Below are positions 18,439-29,563 of a DNA stretch of 64,000 nt, piece by piece; position 1 is the stretch's first letter; every line of letters begins with the position of its first letter. The notes under the pieces are model-generated. The model saw nothing but the letters and a program-made list of their open reading frames with translations. It did no database searches and was not told the DNA's origin. The translations under genes were made by a program, and so were the position numbers. Location of the stretch: positions 4,774,001-4,838,000 of the forward strand of contig CM037881.1 of NCBI GenBank assembly GCA_021292165.1, given 5' to 3'. The stretch comes from Shinisaurus crocodilurus (Eukaryota > Chordata > Lepidosauria > Squamata > Shinisauridae).

Positions 18439-19348
18439 TAAAGCAAGCAGGTGAAGATGGCAGACATGAGCATTTGGTTCAGATCTTAAGGCAGAGGTGG
18501 AAATGGTGGGAGGCAACAAGGCCCACACCCATGCCACCTCTAGAGTGCCAAGACGCTATGCCATAATGGAGGATACGCAGCACCAACTGGGAGCTCCTGT
18601 TGGTCAACAGTGCCCCCACCCCAGGGCAGAGGCCTCGGCAGGTTCCCAGCTATGTCAACCACTGACACCAGATCTGCACATAAAAGCTGATCCAGCTAAA
18701 GTTGACTGTGACTAAGTCCTATTGAAAAGAATGTTACTTTAGGTTAGTAATGACTACCTTCTTCCATTGTACCCCCCTCCCCCGCCAACCATGGGACTTA
18801 CTTATGACTAACTTCAGCTGAATTGGGCTTAAAGTGAGAAGATGGCAATTTGCTAATTGCCTGAATGGTGTCATGCCTAATTTGGCCCAGTTAGAGATGA
18901 GACAGAAATTAAGAATTAATTGGATAGGTCAGTGAATTCTCTCCTGTAAATGAAAAGCAAATTTAACCTTGTTGCCATTCACACATTTTGTTTTCATGCA
19001 TTCAGACATTTCAGACCGTCCTGAGGAGTTTCTGAACAGTGCAGATCTGTGATAATTTCAGCTTAATTACAATGAAAAAAGGAAAAGCTTGCATTTAAAT
19101 GCACATTTGTCATTAAACTAGATGAGGTATAAAGAAAAAAGAAGTTTAAATGTACAAACAAAACCAAAAATACACATGGAAACTGAGTGCCATGTGCCTT
19201 ATCCCTAAAAAAACAAAACAAAAACTAGCTCTCAACTCATAAATCTGTCAGTTATACTTTCTCCAGCATTCAGATTTTTAAAAAAGCACAAGTTATTTCT
19301 TTCCTGAGTATGAAGCATGTGTGTGTATATAAATCTGCCAATTTGAGG
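18439..19348. other. Unit A: unassigned sequence
   Basis: No gene or named repeat recognised. Confidence 0.4.
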
Positions 19349-19595
19349 TTAACATTTATTTTTTATTTATTTTTATTTATTTATTATATTTATACCCCGC
19401 CTTTTTTCCTTCAAGGAACCCAAGGCGGCTTACATTATCCTCCTCTCCATTTTACCCTCACAACAACCCTGTGAGGTAGGTTAGGCTGAGAGTCAGTGAC
19501 TGGCCCAAAGTCATCCAGTGAGTTTCATGGCCGAGCGGGGACTAGAACCTGGATCTCCTGAGTCCCAGTCCAACATCCTAACCACTACGCCACAT
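19349..19595 (-). mobile_element. tRNA-derived MIR-like SINE (unit A)
   Basis: On the minus strand: tRNA-like head with box A (TGGCGTAGTGG) and box B-like GGTTCTAGTCC, a core (CATGAAACTCACTGGATGAC, CAGTCACTGACTCTCAGCC), and a tail 'ggcggggtataaatataataaataaat'. The same family as at 28561-28807. Confidence 0.82.
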
Positions 19596-19685
19596 CTGAT
19601 GAGGTGGACAGTGTCCACAAAAGCTTATGCCAGAATAAATTTGTTAATCTTTAAGGTGCCACACAAGACCCTTGTCATGTAACCT
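19596..19685 (+). mobile_element. Retroelement tail with hammerhead-ribozyme-like core (unit A)
   Basis: CTGATGA (19596-19602), a 6-bp helix GTGGAC/GTCCAC (19604-19609 / 19613-19618), AAAA in place of GAAA (19619-19622), a GC-TTAT-GC mini stem III (19623-19630) and C. This is the order of a minimal hammerhead with a 2-bp stem III, as described from Penelope-like elements. Continues 'aataaatttgttaatctttaaggtgccacacaagac', a common vertebrate retroelement 3' end. The G-to-A change in the GAAA core should abolish cleavage. Stem I is not evident. Confidence 0.5.
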
Positions 19686-19946
19686 TAGCAATTAAGCAAA
19701 AGGCGGGGGGGGGGGGACAAAATTTGTGGTTGAGATGTGTGGATATCTGCAGGCCAAGACACTATTTCACATAATAAACAGCCTATATTTGTACAGAGGG
19801 CAAATTGCTTTCAATAGGAGCTGGGTTGGGGCCTTTATATGTTTACTGTTTACCTCCCTGTGAACTGTCAATATTGATAACCTCGTGGGACTGTTGAGAG
19901 GGAAAGTGAAAAAGCATAAAGAATTTGTCACACCTCCATATAGTAT

Positions 19947-20224
19947 GGAGTTATGGAACTCTCTCCCCGGTGACCTCCGCGGCCATGCCCCTTCCTTGAT
20001 TAGCTTCTGCCGAGCATTAAAAACGTGGCTTTTCAGGAGGGAATATGGGATAGGTTAGGATTTTTAAAGTTTTGTACTGTTTTTAATTGTGTTTTATTCT
20101 GTGTGTGTGTGTGTGTGTGTGTGTTTCCCCTCGTCTTGTGTTTTATTGGACTGCACATCGCTCAGAGTGGCCGGATGTCTGGCCAGATGGGCGATTCATA
20201 AATATAATAAATAAATAAATATAG
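19947..20224 (+). mobile_element. L2-like LINE 3' end (unit A)
   Basis: Coding end WNSLPGDL...[15 protein letters not shown] (degenerate), 3' UTR with (GT)n, and a tail 'cagatgggcgattcataaatataataaataaata'. Same lineage as 8640-9285 and 58486-59494. Confidence 0.85.
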
Positions 20225-20468
20225 TAGGGAGACTCAAGCAATCCCCTCATGTGTGGAAAGCAAGTGTTAGGGGCTCGGGGGGTTGCCCTGAGTGGTCTCC
20301 TCGCTCCGCCCGATGTCAGCACACGTGTCAGCCGTCCTTCTGCAGCTGAAGGAGGCACAGCCGTGTGGAGGGGCGGAGTCCGGAGTCCGGACACTGGCTT
20401 ACACAAGTAGGGGCTGGGGAATTCTCCAATGCATACTTTGGTATGTACGCAGCCCGCCCGCCCCTTCG

Positions 20469-21252
20469 CAGGGATGTTGAAGAGTCCTTGGTCTCGAGTC
20501 ACGAGTCGAGTCACGAGTCTTTGGACCCGAGTCTCCGAGTCCGAGTCCGAGTCCTTGGTCCAAAATGGTGACTCACGAGTCACGAGTCCTGAGTCACTCC
20601 CAAAACTGACTCCACGAGTCCCTATTAAAATCAATGGGGCTTCCCCCCAACAAAATAAGGCTACTTCAGATGTGTGGCTTAAATAAATTCTAGGCACAAG
20701 TGTGCCTTTTTATTTCAAAACTCTGCCACTGATTTTGGCAAGAACAGACCAGGCAGACAAACCCAAAATAACCAGGCAGGCAGAGGAGGCAGGGAACCCC
20801 AAAGCAGGCAGGCAGAGGCCTTTGTCTTGGACAATTCAACTGTTGAACTGGTCAAGAAGAGACCAGGCAGGCAGAGGAGGCTGGGAACCCCAAACAGGCA
20901 GGCAGAGGCAGCCAAACCCAAAATGTCTGACCCTAACCCAAACCCCCCACAACAACACATCAATCAAAATAAATCTCAACACATCGTTGGGGCTGCGCTC
21001 CTGGTAGCTGTCCATAGTGGCCGAGCAGCGGCGCACCTCGCTTCCATGCGCTCTTCACCGGTGATCGCGCTCCTTCTGGCACAGCCAGAAGACTCGTCAA
21101 CAGCCCAGGGATGTTGACGAGTCCTTGGTCTCGAGTCCCGAGTCGAGTCTCGAGTCCCATTAAAAATATTGGGACTCGAGTCCGAGTCGAGTCAGAGGGG
21201 GGACTCAGTCCGACTCACGAGTCGAGTCCTCGAGTCCGAGTCCCCATCCTTG
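20469..21252 (+). mobile_element. GAGTC-rich hAT-like element E2 (recombinant)
   Basis: 784 bp. Left flank CCCCTTCG (as in E3); right flank CTTCATCTGCTGTTTG (as in E1). Internal variants switch from E3-type (extra C at about 20536) to E1-type (GGGGCTTCC at about 20640). It has no TSD of its own. This is the crossover product joining units A and B. Confidence 0.88.
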
Positions 21253-21657
21253 CTTCATCTGCTGTTTGTGAGAACGATGCCTTGGTCTCTGCCCCCAGCA
21301 AGGCATACCACACTACCTGTTCGTAAGCCGTTTTCAGTACTCCCATGAAGTACTGATTACACCCTCAGGAAAACTGTAAATTTAAAATTATAATACATTC
21401 AGCAGGAATCAAAGTAAAGCTTCTCCAGTACCATTTCAGGCTGCGGGGTGTGTGTGTGTCAAATTCCCGCATGTAGAAAGTCCGCAAGGAGAGGCTTCAG
21501 CCGAGCCTTCTCCCTGACATGTTATTTTTCTGTTTGCGGGGAAAGCCATTGCAGAAGGGAGCATTCGTTGTGTGACTCCCTCCTCCCGCTTCAGCCTGAA
21601 ATGGTACAGCCTAGGAAAAAGCTTTTCCACATGATTTTGTTCAACAGAGCCCTAATG

Positions 21658-21792
21658 CAGTGTTTCTCAACCTTGGGTCCCCAGATGTTTTTGGCCTACA
21701 ACTCCCAGCATGCCCCAGCCAGCGTAGCTGGCTGGGGCATGCTGGGAGTTGTAGGCCAAAAACATCTGGGGACCCAAGGTTGAGAAACACTG
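21658..21792. mobile_element. Palindromic hAT MITE, copy 5 (duplicate of copy 4)
   Basis: Same sequence and TSD (CCCTAATG) as copy 4 at +4654. Not an independent insertion. Confidence 0.93.
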
Positions 21793-22627
21793 CCCTAATG
21801 CAATTATTCGTGAGTCTATTTCAATCTGGGCAATAGCTGCGGTTGGATCCACAATCTGCCTTCCACAAGATGGGTCTTTCCATGAGAGGAAGGGCTCCGC
21901 TCGCAGAAGGCCCCCTCACCCGATTTTGGGGGATCCCCTCCCCCACTCTACAGCTCACCCCATGGTCTCCTGATCCTCTGTGTAGCATTTTCAGGGGGCT
22001 AGAGGCGCTGCTGTTTGAAGGAGGGGTGGGGGGGGAGCCCACTTGTAGTGTAAATCTGGATCCGACCCTAAGAAATGATCTAAGACCTGTAGATCAGGAA
22101 TGAATCTTCACAATATCCTGGTGGTCCTGCCAAAAAGGAGATTGTGAGATCAATTGCACCAAGGGCCATTGAGAGAGTGAGCGGCAGAACCAGCATTCAG
22201 TTACAGGTGTTTATGGCCTTCATGTCAGGGGAGAGGTTTCCGGTTCACGTGGGTATTTCTGTCATTATATGTGTGAGATTACTGAGCCCCCTCAAAATCA
22301 TGAGACCTATCTGCACATGTTAACTTATGTGTATAGATGCAAATTTAGAAATAAATATTATAATTTAAATAGTAGAAGTACAGAACATCTCGCCATAGTA
22401 GGGAATTCTGTGACCACCAGGTGACCCGTGTGCCTTGCTCAGTCTGCTGTCCAGGGCAACAGTTGTTCCTGGTCAACTTCAAGGCCAGCTCTTCCTTCTG
22501 ATGGTTCTTTATCTCTGTACCTGACTTGAACTTCGAATAGAGGACATCTTCAAAAAAGAGGACAGTCCTCTGGCAGCCCTTCAAATACAGGGCTGTCCTC
22601 TGTAGAAGAGGGCACAGGGCCACCGTA

Positions 22628-23093
22628 TGAATCATAGAATCATAGAATCATAGAAAAGTAGAGTTGGAAGGGGCCTACAAGGCCATCGAGTCCAACCCCC
22701 TGCTCAATGCAGGAATCCAGGTCAAAGCATCTCTGACAGATGTCTGTCCAGCCGCACCTTGAATGCCTCCAGACTGGGAGAGCCCACCACCTCCCTAGGT
22801 AGTTGATTCCATTGTCTTATTGCTCTGACAGTCAGGAAATTTTTCCTGATGTTCAGGTGGAATCTAGGTTCCTGTCACTTGAGCCCATTATTCCGTGTCC
22901 TGCAAACTGGGATGATCCTGGCCCTCCTCTGTGTGACATCCCTTCAAATACTGGAAGAGTGCGATCATATCTCCCCTCAGTCTCCTCTTCTGAAGGCTAA
23001 ACATGCCCAGCTCTCTCAGTCTCTCCTCATAGGGCCTTGTTTCCAGTCCCTTTATCATCCTTGTTGCCCTCCTCTGAACCCTCTCCAGTTTGT
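22628..23093 (-). mobile_element. CR1 LINE 3' end (unit B)
   Basis: Duplicate of the CR1 fragment at 17974-18438. Confidence 0.9.
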
Positions 23094-24003
23094 TAAAGCA
23101 AGCAGGTGAAGATGGCAGACATGAGCATTTGGTTCAGATCTTAAGGCAGAGGTGGAAATGGTGGGAGGCAACAAGGCCCACACCCATGCCACCTCTAGAG
23201 TGCCAAGACGCTATGCCATAATGGAGGATACGCAGCACCAACTGGGAGCTCCTGTTGGTCAACAGTGCCCCCACCCCAGGGCAGAGGCCTCGGCAGGTTC
23301 CCAGCTATGTCAACCACTGACACCAGATCTGCACATAAAAGCTGATCCAGCTAAAGTTGACTGTGACTAAGTCCTATTGAAAAGAATGTTACTTTAGGTT
23401 AGTAATGACTACCTTCTTCCATTGTACCCCCCTCCCCCGCCAACCATGGGACTTACTTATGACTAACTTCAGCTGAATTGGGCTTAAAGTGAGAAGATGG
23501 CAATTTGCTAATTGCCTGAATGGTGTCATGCCTAATTTGGCCCAGTTAGAGATGAGACAGAAATTAAGAATTAATTGGATAGGTCAGTGAATTCTCTCCT
23601 GTAAATGAAAAGCAAATTTAACCTTGTTGCCATTCACACATTTTGTTTTCATGCATTCAGACATTTCAGACCGTCCTGAGGAGTTTCTGAACAGTGCAGA
23701 TCTGTGATAATTTCAGCTTAATTACAATGAAAAAAGGAAAAGCTTGCATTTAAATGCACATTTGTCATTAAACTAGATGAGGTATAAAGAAAAAAGAAGT
23801 TTAAATGTACAAACAAAACCAAAAATACACATGGAAACTGAGTGCCATGTGCCTTATCCCTAAAAAAACAAACAAAAACTAGCTCTCAACTCATAAATCT
23901 GTCAGTTATACTTTCTCCAGCATTCAGATTTTTAAAAAAGCACAAGTTATTTCTTTCCTGAGTATGAAGCATGTGTGTGTATATAAATCTGCCAATTTGA
24001 GGT

Positions 24004-24249
24004 TAACATTTATTTTTTATTTATTTTTATTTATTTATTATATTTATACCCCGCCTTTTTTCCTTCAAGGAACCCAAGGCGGCTTACATTATCCTCCTCT
24101 CCATTTTACCCTCACAACAACCCTGTGAGGTAGGTTAGGCTGAGAGTCAGTGACTGGCCCAAAGTCATCCAGTGAGTTTCATGGCCGAGCGGGGACTAGA
24201 ACCTGGATCTCCTGAGTCCCAGTCCAACATCCTAACCACTACGCCACAT
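24004..24249 (-). mobile_element. tRNA-derived MIR-like SINE (unit B)
   Basis: Duplicate of the SINE at 19349-19595. Confidence 0.82.
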
Positions 24250-24338
24250 CTGATGAGGTGGACAGTGTCCACAAAAGCTTATGCCAGAATAAATTTGTTA
24301 ATCTTTAAGGTGCCACACAAGACCCTTGTCATGTAACC
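24250..24338 (+). mobile_element. Retroelement tail with hammerhead-like core (unit B)
   Basis: Duplicate of 19596-19685, with CTGATGA at 24250-24256. Confidence 0.5.
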
Positions 24339-24600
24339 TTAGCAATTAAGCAAAAGGCGGGGGGGGGGGGACAAAATTTGTGGTTGAGATGTGTGGATAT
24401 CTGCAGGCCAAGACACTATTTCACATAATAAACAGCCTATATTTGTACAGAGGGCAAATTGCTTTCAATAGGAGCTGGGTTGGGGCCTTTATATGTTTAC
24501 TGTTTACCTCCCTGTGAACTGTCAATATTGATAACCTCGTGGGACTGTTGAGAGGGAAAGTGAAAAAGCATAAAGAATTTGTCACACCTCCATATAGTAT

Positions 24601-24879
24601 GGAGTTATGGAACTCTCTCCCCGGTGACCTCCGCGGCCATGCCCCTTCCTTGATTAGCTTCTGCCGAGCATTAAAAACGTGGCTTTTCAGGAGGGAATAT
24701 GGGATAGGTTAGGATTTTTAAAGTTTTGTACTGTTTTTAATTGTGTTTTATTCTGTGTGTGTGTGTGTGTGTGTGTGTTTCCCCTCGTCTTGTGTTTTAT
24801 TGGACTGCACATCGCTCAGAGTGGCCGGATGTCTGGCCAGATGGGCGATTCATAAATATAATAAATAAATAAATATAGT
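24601..24879 (+). mobile_element. L2-like LINE 3' end (unit B)
   Basis: Duplicate of 19947-20224, including the (GT)n at about 24757-24778. Confidence 0.85.
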
Positions 24880-25123
24880 AGGGAGACTCAAGCAATCCCC
24901 CTCATGTGTGGAAAGCAAGTGTTAGGGGCTCGGGGGGTTGCCCTGAGTGGTCTCCTCGCTCCGCCCGATGTCAGCACACGTGTCAGCCGTCCTTCTGCAG
25001 CTGAAGGAGGCACAGCCGTGTGGAGGGGCGGAGTCCGGAGTCCGGACACTGGCTTACACAAGTAGGGGCTGGGGAATTCTCCAATGCATACTTTGGTATG
25101 TACGCAGCCCGCCCGCCCCTTCG

Positions 25124-25912
25124 CAGGGATGTTGAAGAGTCCTTGGTCTCGAGTCACGAGTCGAGTCACGAGTCTTTGGACCCGAGTCTCCGAGTCCGAG
25201 TCCGAGTCCTTGGTCCAAAATGGTGACTCACGAGTCACGAGTCCTGAGTCACTCCCAAAACTGACTCCACGAGTCCCTATTAAAATCAATGGGGTTCCCC
25301 CCCAACAAAATAAGGCTACTTCAGATGTGTGGCTTAAATAAATTCTAGGCACAAGTGTGCCTTTTTATCTCAAAACTCTGCCACTGATTTTGACAAGAAC
25401 AGACCAGGCAGACAAACCCAAAATAACCAGGCAGGCAGAGGAGGCAGGGAACCCCAAAGCAGGCAGGCAGAGGCCTTTGTCTTGGACAATTCAAACTGTT
25501 GAACAGGTCAAGAAGAGACCAGGCAGGCAGAGGAGGCTGGGAACCCCAAACAGGCAGGCAGAGGCAGCCAAACCCAAAATGTCTGACCCTAACCCAACCC
25601 CCCCCCCCACAACAACACATCAATCAAAATAAATCTCAACACATCGTTGGGGCTGCGCTCCTGGTAGCTGTCCATAGTGGTCGAGCAGCGGCGCGCCTCG
25701 CTTCCATGCGCTCTTCACCGGTGATCGCGCTCCTTCTGGCACAGCCAGAAGACTCGTCAACAGCCCAGGGATGTTGACGAGTCCTTGGTCTCGAGTCCCG
25801 AGTCGAGTCTCGAGTCCCATTAAAAATATTGGGACTCGAGTCCGAGTCGAGTCAGAGGGGGGACTCAGTCCGACTCACGAGTAGAGTCCTCGAGTCCGAG
25901 TCCCCATCCCTG
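25124..25912 (+). mobile_element. GAGTC-rich hAT-like element E3
   Basis: 789 bp. Ends CAGGGATG/CATCCCTG with a perfect 8-bp TSD CCCCTTCG (25116-25123 and 25913-25920), which proves the element boundaries and hAT-type insertion. It differs from E1/E2 at several sites (GGGGTTCCC, TTTTGACAAG, GTGGTCGAGC). It is the right-hand partner of the inferred crossover. Confidence 0.9.
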
Positions 25913-25920
25913 CCCCTTCG

Positions 25921-27137
25921 TAATACCACCAAACGTGAGGCTAAGCACATCGTCACCAGAGGCAGGGCTAGCCGGTGCGACACCCTGACGCGTGGGCCCC
26001 TCTAATATCAAAGTGTGAAGGCGGGGAGCGGGCCCTGCGAAGCCCTCCAAGAACTTCCTCTGAACTGGGTCAGGCTGAGAATCAGCACTACGGTGCAGGA
26101 TCAAGTGACTGCCAATTTACAAACCTATGCTCATTTGCAATTCAATATTACAGCTTTATTTATTTTAATCTTTGCCTTAGGATCCTTTGGAACAGCATTT
26201 TTTTTAAAACTAACACTCACAGAAATTAATTTAACTAGACTTAATACTTTGCTGAAATAATGTCAGTTCCCTTTCTAAATATACTGCAAGTCATGTCTAC
26301 TAGCTAAAGTTATTTTAGTGGTCATTTTACTTGAAACAATGGTTACCGTATTTACTTATTATGGAAGCTGTTGACCTTTATTGGTTTAGATTGCATAACT
26401 GTTTTATTGTGCCACAACAGTTCTTAAATTGCTTTTAAATTGTTTTTAAACTGTATTTACTATGTGTGGGTCAATTGACTGCAATGAATTATCAATCAAT
26501 ATACTGCAAGTCTAATTTTAAAAGGTAATTTTTGGGGTCAGGGGGGGCATACATTGATATTATTTTGGAAAACTGGAATAGACTTCCATCCAGAGCATAG
26601 CTGTTGATTTTACATTCTCATCCAAGGAAACAGGGAGAGGAGGACAAGTAAAAATTGCGCCCTAATTAGTTCCTTATCATTTAGATATCTCCCCCTCGCT
26701 CCACTCCAAGACATGTCAGGTTGAGAGCTGGGTTGGATGGTCTGCTCCAAATTCACCGCCACATTTTCAGGTGGTGAATACGGGCAGCCATTTTTCGCAG
26801 TTTCTTTGGAGTGGGGGATAGAAAGTTCTCATTGTTTGTGCGGGAGGAGCTTACTTGGAGAGGGGGCTTTTCCCTTTCCCTTTGATTTAATAATAATAAT
26901 TTAATAAAACACTAGTCACTGAGCTGGCGACACAAGGAGTCGTGGTGGTGCTTCTGATGGGAGTTGTGCGTTGTGATAAAAAACCAAAGGGAGATGCCAG
27001 GAGGCAGCTGCCAGTATGGGTGTCATCACCACCGCTTGTAGGGTCTGCTAAATGACCAGGGTGGGTGGGTTGTTGTTGTTTTAATTAACCTTTTAAAATC
27101 AAGAGCCACTCCCGCTGCTCCTAGTAAGCCCCTTCCT
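25921..27137. other. Intergenic: nothing recognised
   Basis: AT-rich, with AAT triplets at about 26890-26905. No gene or named repeat seen. Confidence 0.4.
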
Positions 27138-27145
27138 CTGAAAAC

Positions 27146-27291
27146 CAGGGCTTTTTTTCTGGTGGAACTCACCGGAACTGAGTTCCAGCACCTTTTCTTC
27201 TATTAATTGCATTACAATTTAATCGCCATCTACTCCAGAGGAAATGTAATCCAAGAGTTCCGGTACCCTTTTCTCCAGAAAAAAAGCACTG
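27146..27291. mobile_element. hAT MITE (CAGTGCTTTTTTTCTGG family)
   Basis: 146 bp, with TIRs CAGGGCTTTTTTTCTGG and CAGTGCTTTTTTTCTGG (inverted) and a perfect 8-bp TSD CTGAAAAC at 27138-27145 and 27292-27299. Confidence 0.9.
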
Positions 27292-27299
27292 CTGAAAAC

Positions 27300-28558
27300 T
27301 AATGAGGATTGTTAACCTCTCCCGCAACTGGCCAGTGCGGCTTGGGCTCCCTTTCACTGCCCCCTACCCACCTCAATCTCCATGAAACAGCTGGTTTTTA
27401 AACAAATATATCTTGTTTGGGTCAGTGCTTAGATAAAAAGTCTTGTGTTATCCTCACTAACTTTGACCAATCGCTACTTGCAATTCTCTGGAGTCCTCTA
27501 GTGGGGAAATCTTGTAAACATTTTTGTTCAGCTTCTTTTTTTTAGGGATGGACGGATCTTGTCCATTTTGGTTTCTCCTTTTTCTGGTCTTGAGCTCATT
27601 GCCTCGTTCTATCCTCGTTCCACATCAGTGTGCACCTTTTTTTTAAAAAAAAAAAGTCTGCACAAAATTGTATGTGCATTTCCATTCACATTTGGTCTTA
27701 AAATACATGTTTTGCCTCTAATGCACACTTTTATGGCAAGTTTCTATAACATTTTTGGTGTATTCCCCCCCCTCCACTAATATACCCGTTGTGTGCACAT
27801 TTCCCCAAGAGATGCATTTTTGTATGCATTTTCTGTTCAGAGAATTGCACTGCAAACTTCTGAGAAGTGCAGATACTCCAGTTCCAGTTTGCATATTGAT
27901 TCAGCGCGTGTCAGTTTGTTTCAAAATGCTAAGTAAAGGAAAATCTCCCCATGCCTATAACATATTTGCTTTAAATTCAGTAAGAAACTCACTTATTTTA
28001 ACCTGTACATTTGCTTGAAGTGATGTTTCTTCAACTCCAGTTTTTCAGAGACTCTCATTTCCTTCAGCAGCAATATCAGAGATCTACTACATCCAGCCAA
28101 CCATTTGGGTGTTCCTTTCAGTTCAGTACGTATGTGGATCTGAGCCTTCCTTACATCTGTGGCTGCGCTGACCTCTGCTTGCTGCCCACTCTCTCCCTCG
28201 AGTCGGTTTACCTTCCCCTCTCAGCCTTTGATCTTCTCCGTCCCTTATGCGACTGGACCACTCCCTCTTCCAGACCTTCTTTCCTAGGCCTCCCTGCTTC
28301 CTTTAATCTTAGATTAATCTGCGATTAAAATTCATAGAAAATATTTTTAAATTACCAACAGGCTTTCTTGTTAGAGGGGACATTCCCTTAAAATTAAAGC
28401 AAATGGATCGCTATTTGGCAATATGTATTGCGGGTATAGGACCCCGGTCTAGATTGGGATTGTAGTGGGGGAGGGTTAAAGCCCCCACCTGCCATGCTAG
28501 GGCCCCAAACTGGACTGGAACCTCTGAGTTCACTCTAGAGTTAAAAAAAAAAAGGAAT
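27300..28558. other. Intergenic: nothing recognised
   Basis: T-rich sequence with scattered short ORFs. No homology recognised. Confidence 0.4.
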
Positions 28559-28560
28559 TT

Positions 28561-28807
28561 GTTTATTTATTTATTTATTTATTTATTATATTTATACCCC
28601 GCCTTTTTTCCTGCAAGGAACCCAAGGCGGCTTACATTGTCCTCCTCCTCTCCATGTTATCCTCACAACAACCCTGTGAGGTAGGCTAGGCTGAGAGTCA
28701 GTGACTGGCCCAAAGTCACCCAGTGAGTTTCATGGCCGAGCGGGGACTAGAACCCGGATCTCCTGAGTCCCCAGTCCAACACTCTCACCACTACGCCACA
28801 CTGGCGT
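28561..28807 (-). mobile_element. tRNA-derived MIR-like SINE, third copy
   Basis: Minus strand: CCAGTGTGGCGTAGTGG head with box A, GGGTTCTAGTCC box B, core CATGAAACTCACTGGGTGAC, and tail (ATAAATA)n. Better preserved than the copies in the duplication. Confidence 0.85.
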
Positions 28808-28849
28808 AGAAGAAAAAGAAGCTAGCAGCTAAGGATTGAATCCAGCTTC

Positions 28850-29066
28850 CTCATTGTGCCCAAAGAATGGATAGCGCAGGCAGAATGGGACTTCCGCGCC
28901 GTCTCCTCTTCCCTGCAGCTCCCCGCATGCCCTCCAAATCTGCTCCGGAGGGTTGGGGGGGGGACCCTCCAGAGATTTGGAGGGCGTGCAGGGGGACTGC
29001 AAGGAGGAGGAGACGGCGCGGAAGTCCCATTCTGCCTGCGCCATCCATTCCGCGGGCAAAAAATGA
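28850..29066. repeat. GC-rich long inverted repeat
   Basis: Arms of about 80-90 bp: GCGCAGGCAGAATGGGACTT and TTCCGCGCCGTCTCCTC on one side return inverted (GAGACGGCGCGGAA, AAGTCCCATTCTGCCTGCGC) on the other, around a short GC-rich loop. Both arms extend into CATTGTGCCC/GGGCAAAAAATG. It looks like a fold-back MITE. No clear TSD. Confidence 0.8.
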
Positions 29067-29563
29067 AAGAGAAAGGAATCCCAGGCGCCAACTAAAATAT
29101 GTATTGTCCAACGTGTTTGGGCTATGTCTCTTCGTCAGGGGCAAAACTGTTTTCAAATGATGCTCGGAACGAATAGTTTCCGCTATCTCGTGAGCGCAGA
29201 AAATTAGGAAGCTGGAGCCCAACCTTTGTCTTTCAAGCAATGTGTGCTTTGGCCTTGAGACAGCATAAAGAGAAAATTTCATATCAGGGTATCGAGTCAA
29301 GGGTTTACCCTGAACACTAGCAATATTACATTGGTTGATCCTCTTTCTCAAAATTAACTCACTCTTGAACACTAAGGGGCTGTTTGCAGGACACGACAAC
29401 CTTCCGTGGCTTATTTAACCCATGGCGAGGCTATGGCGTGTGCGGGGTTGTGTGCGGCCGCCATTTTGAATATGCAACCCCTGCTCGGGGCTTGTTGTGA
29501 TGTGAGAACCCGGCGAGTGTGGGGGTTTACACCTTTCCTTGGATATACTGGGTATTTTGTTCA
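29067..29563. other. Intergenic: nothing firmly recognised
   Basis: Around 29395-29480 there are 'aacccatgg' and 'ggcgaggctatggcg' motifs reminiscent of the GGCTGGGTTCACACA MITEs, but no termini could be fixed. Confidence 0.35.

Larger units (their letters stand above)
15816..20468. repeat. Tandem duplication unit A (4653 bp)
   Basis: Element E1 plus 3.87 kb of flanking DNA. It is repeated almost identically at 20469-25123. The few differences outside the elements are 1-base homopolymer changes (about 17330, 19207-19216, 20235). The unit contains a palindromic hAT MITE, CR1, MIR-like SINE, hammerhead-like motif and L2 3' end. Confidence 0.95.
20469..25123. repeat. Tandem duplication unit B (4655 bp)
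   Basis: Near-identical copy of unit A, starting with hybrid element E2. Positions correspond at +4654 or +4655. It contains the same MITE, CR1, SINE, hammerhead-like motif and L2 insertions, so it arose after all of them. Confidence 0.95.
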
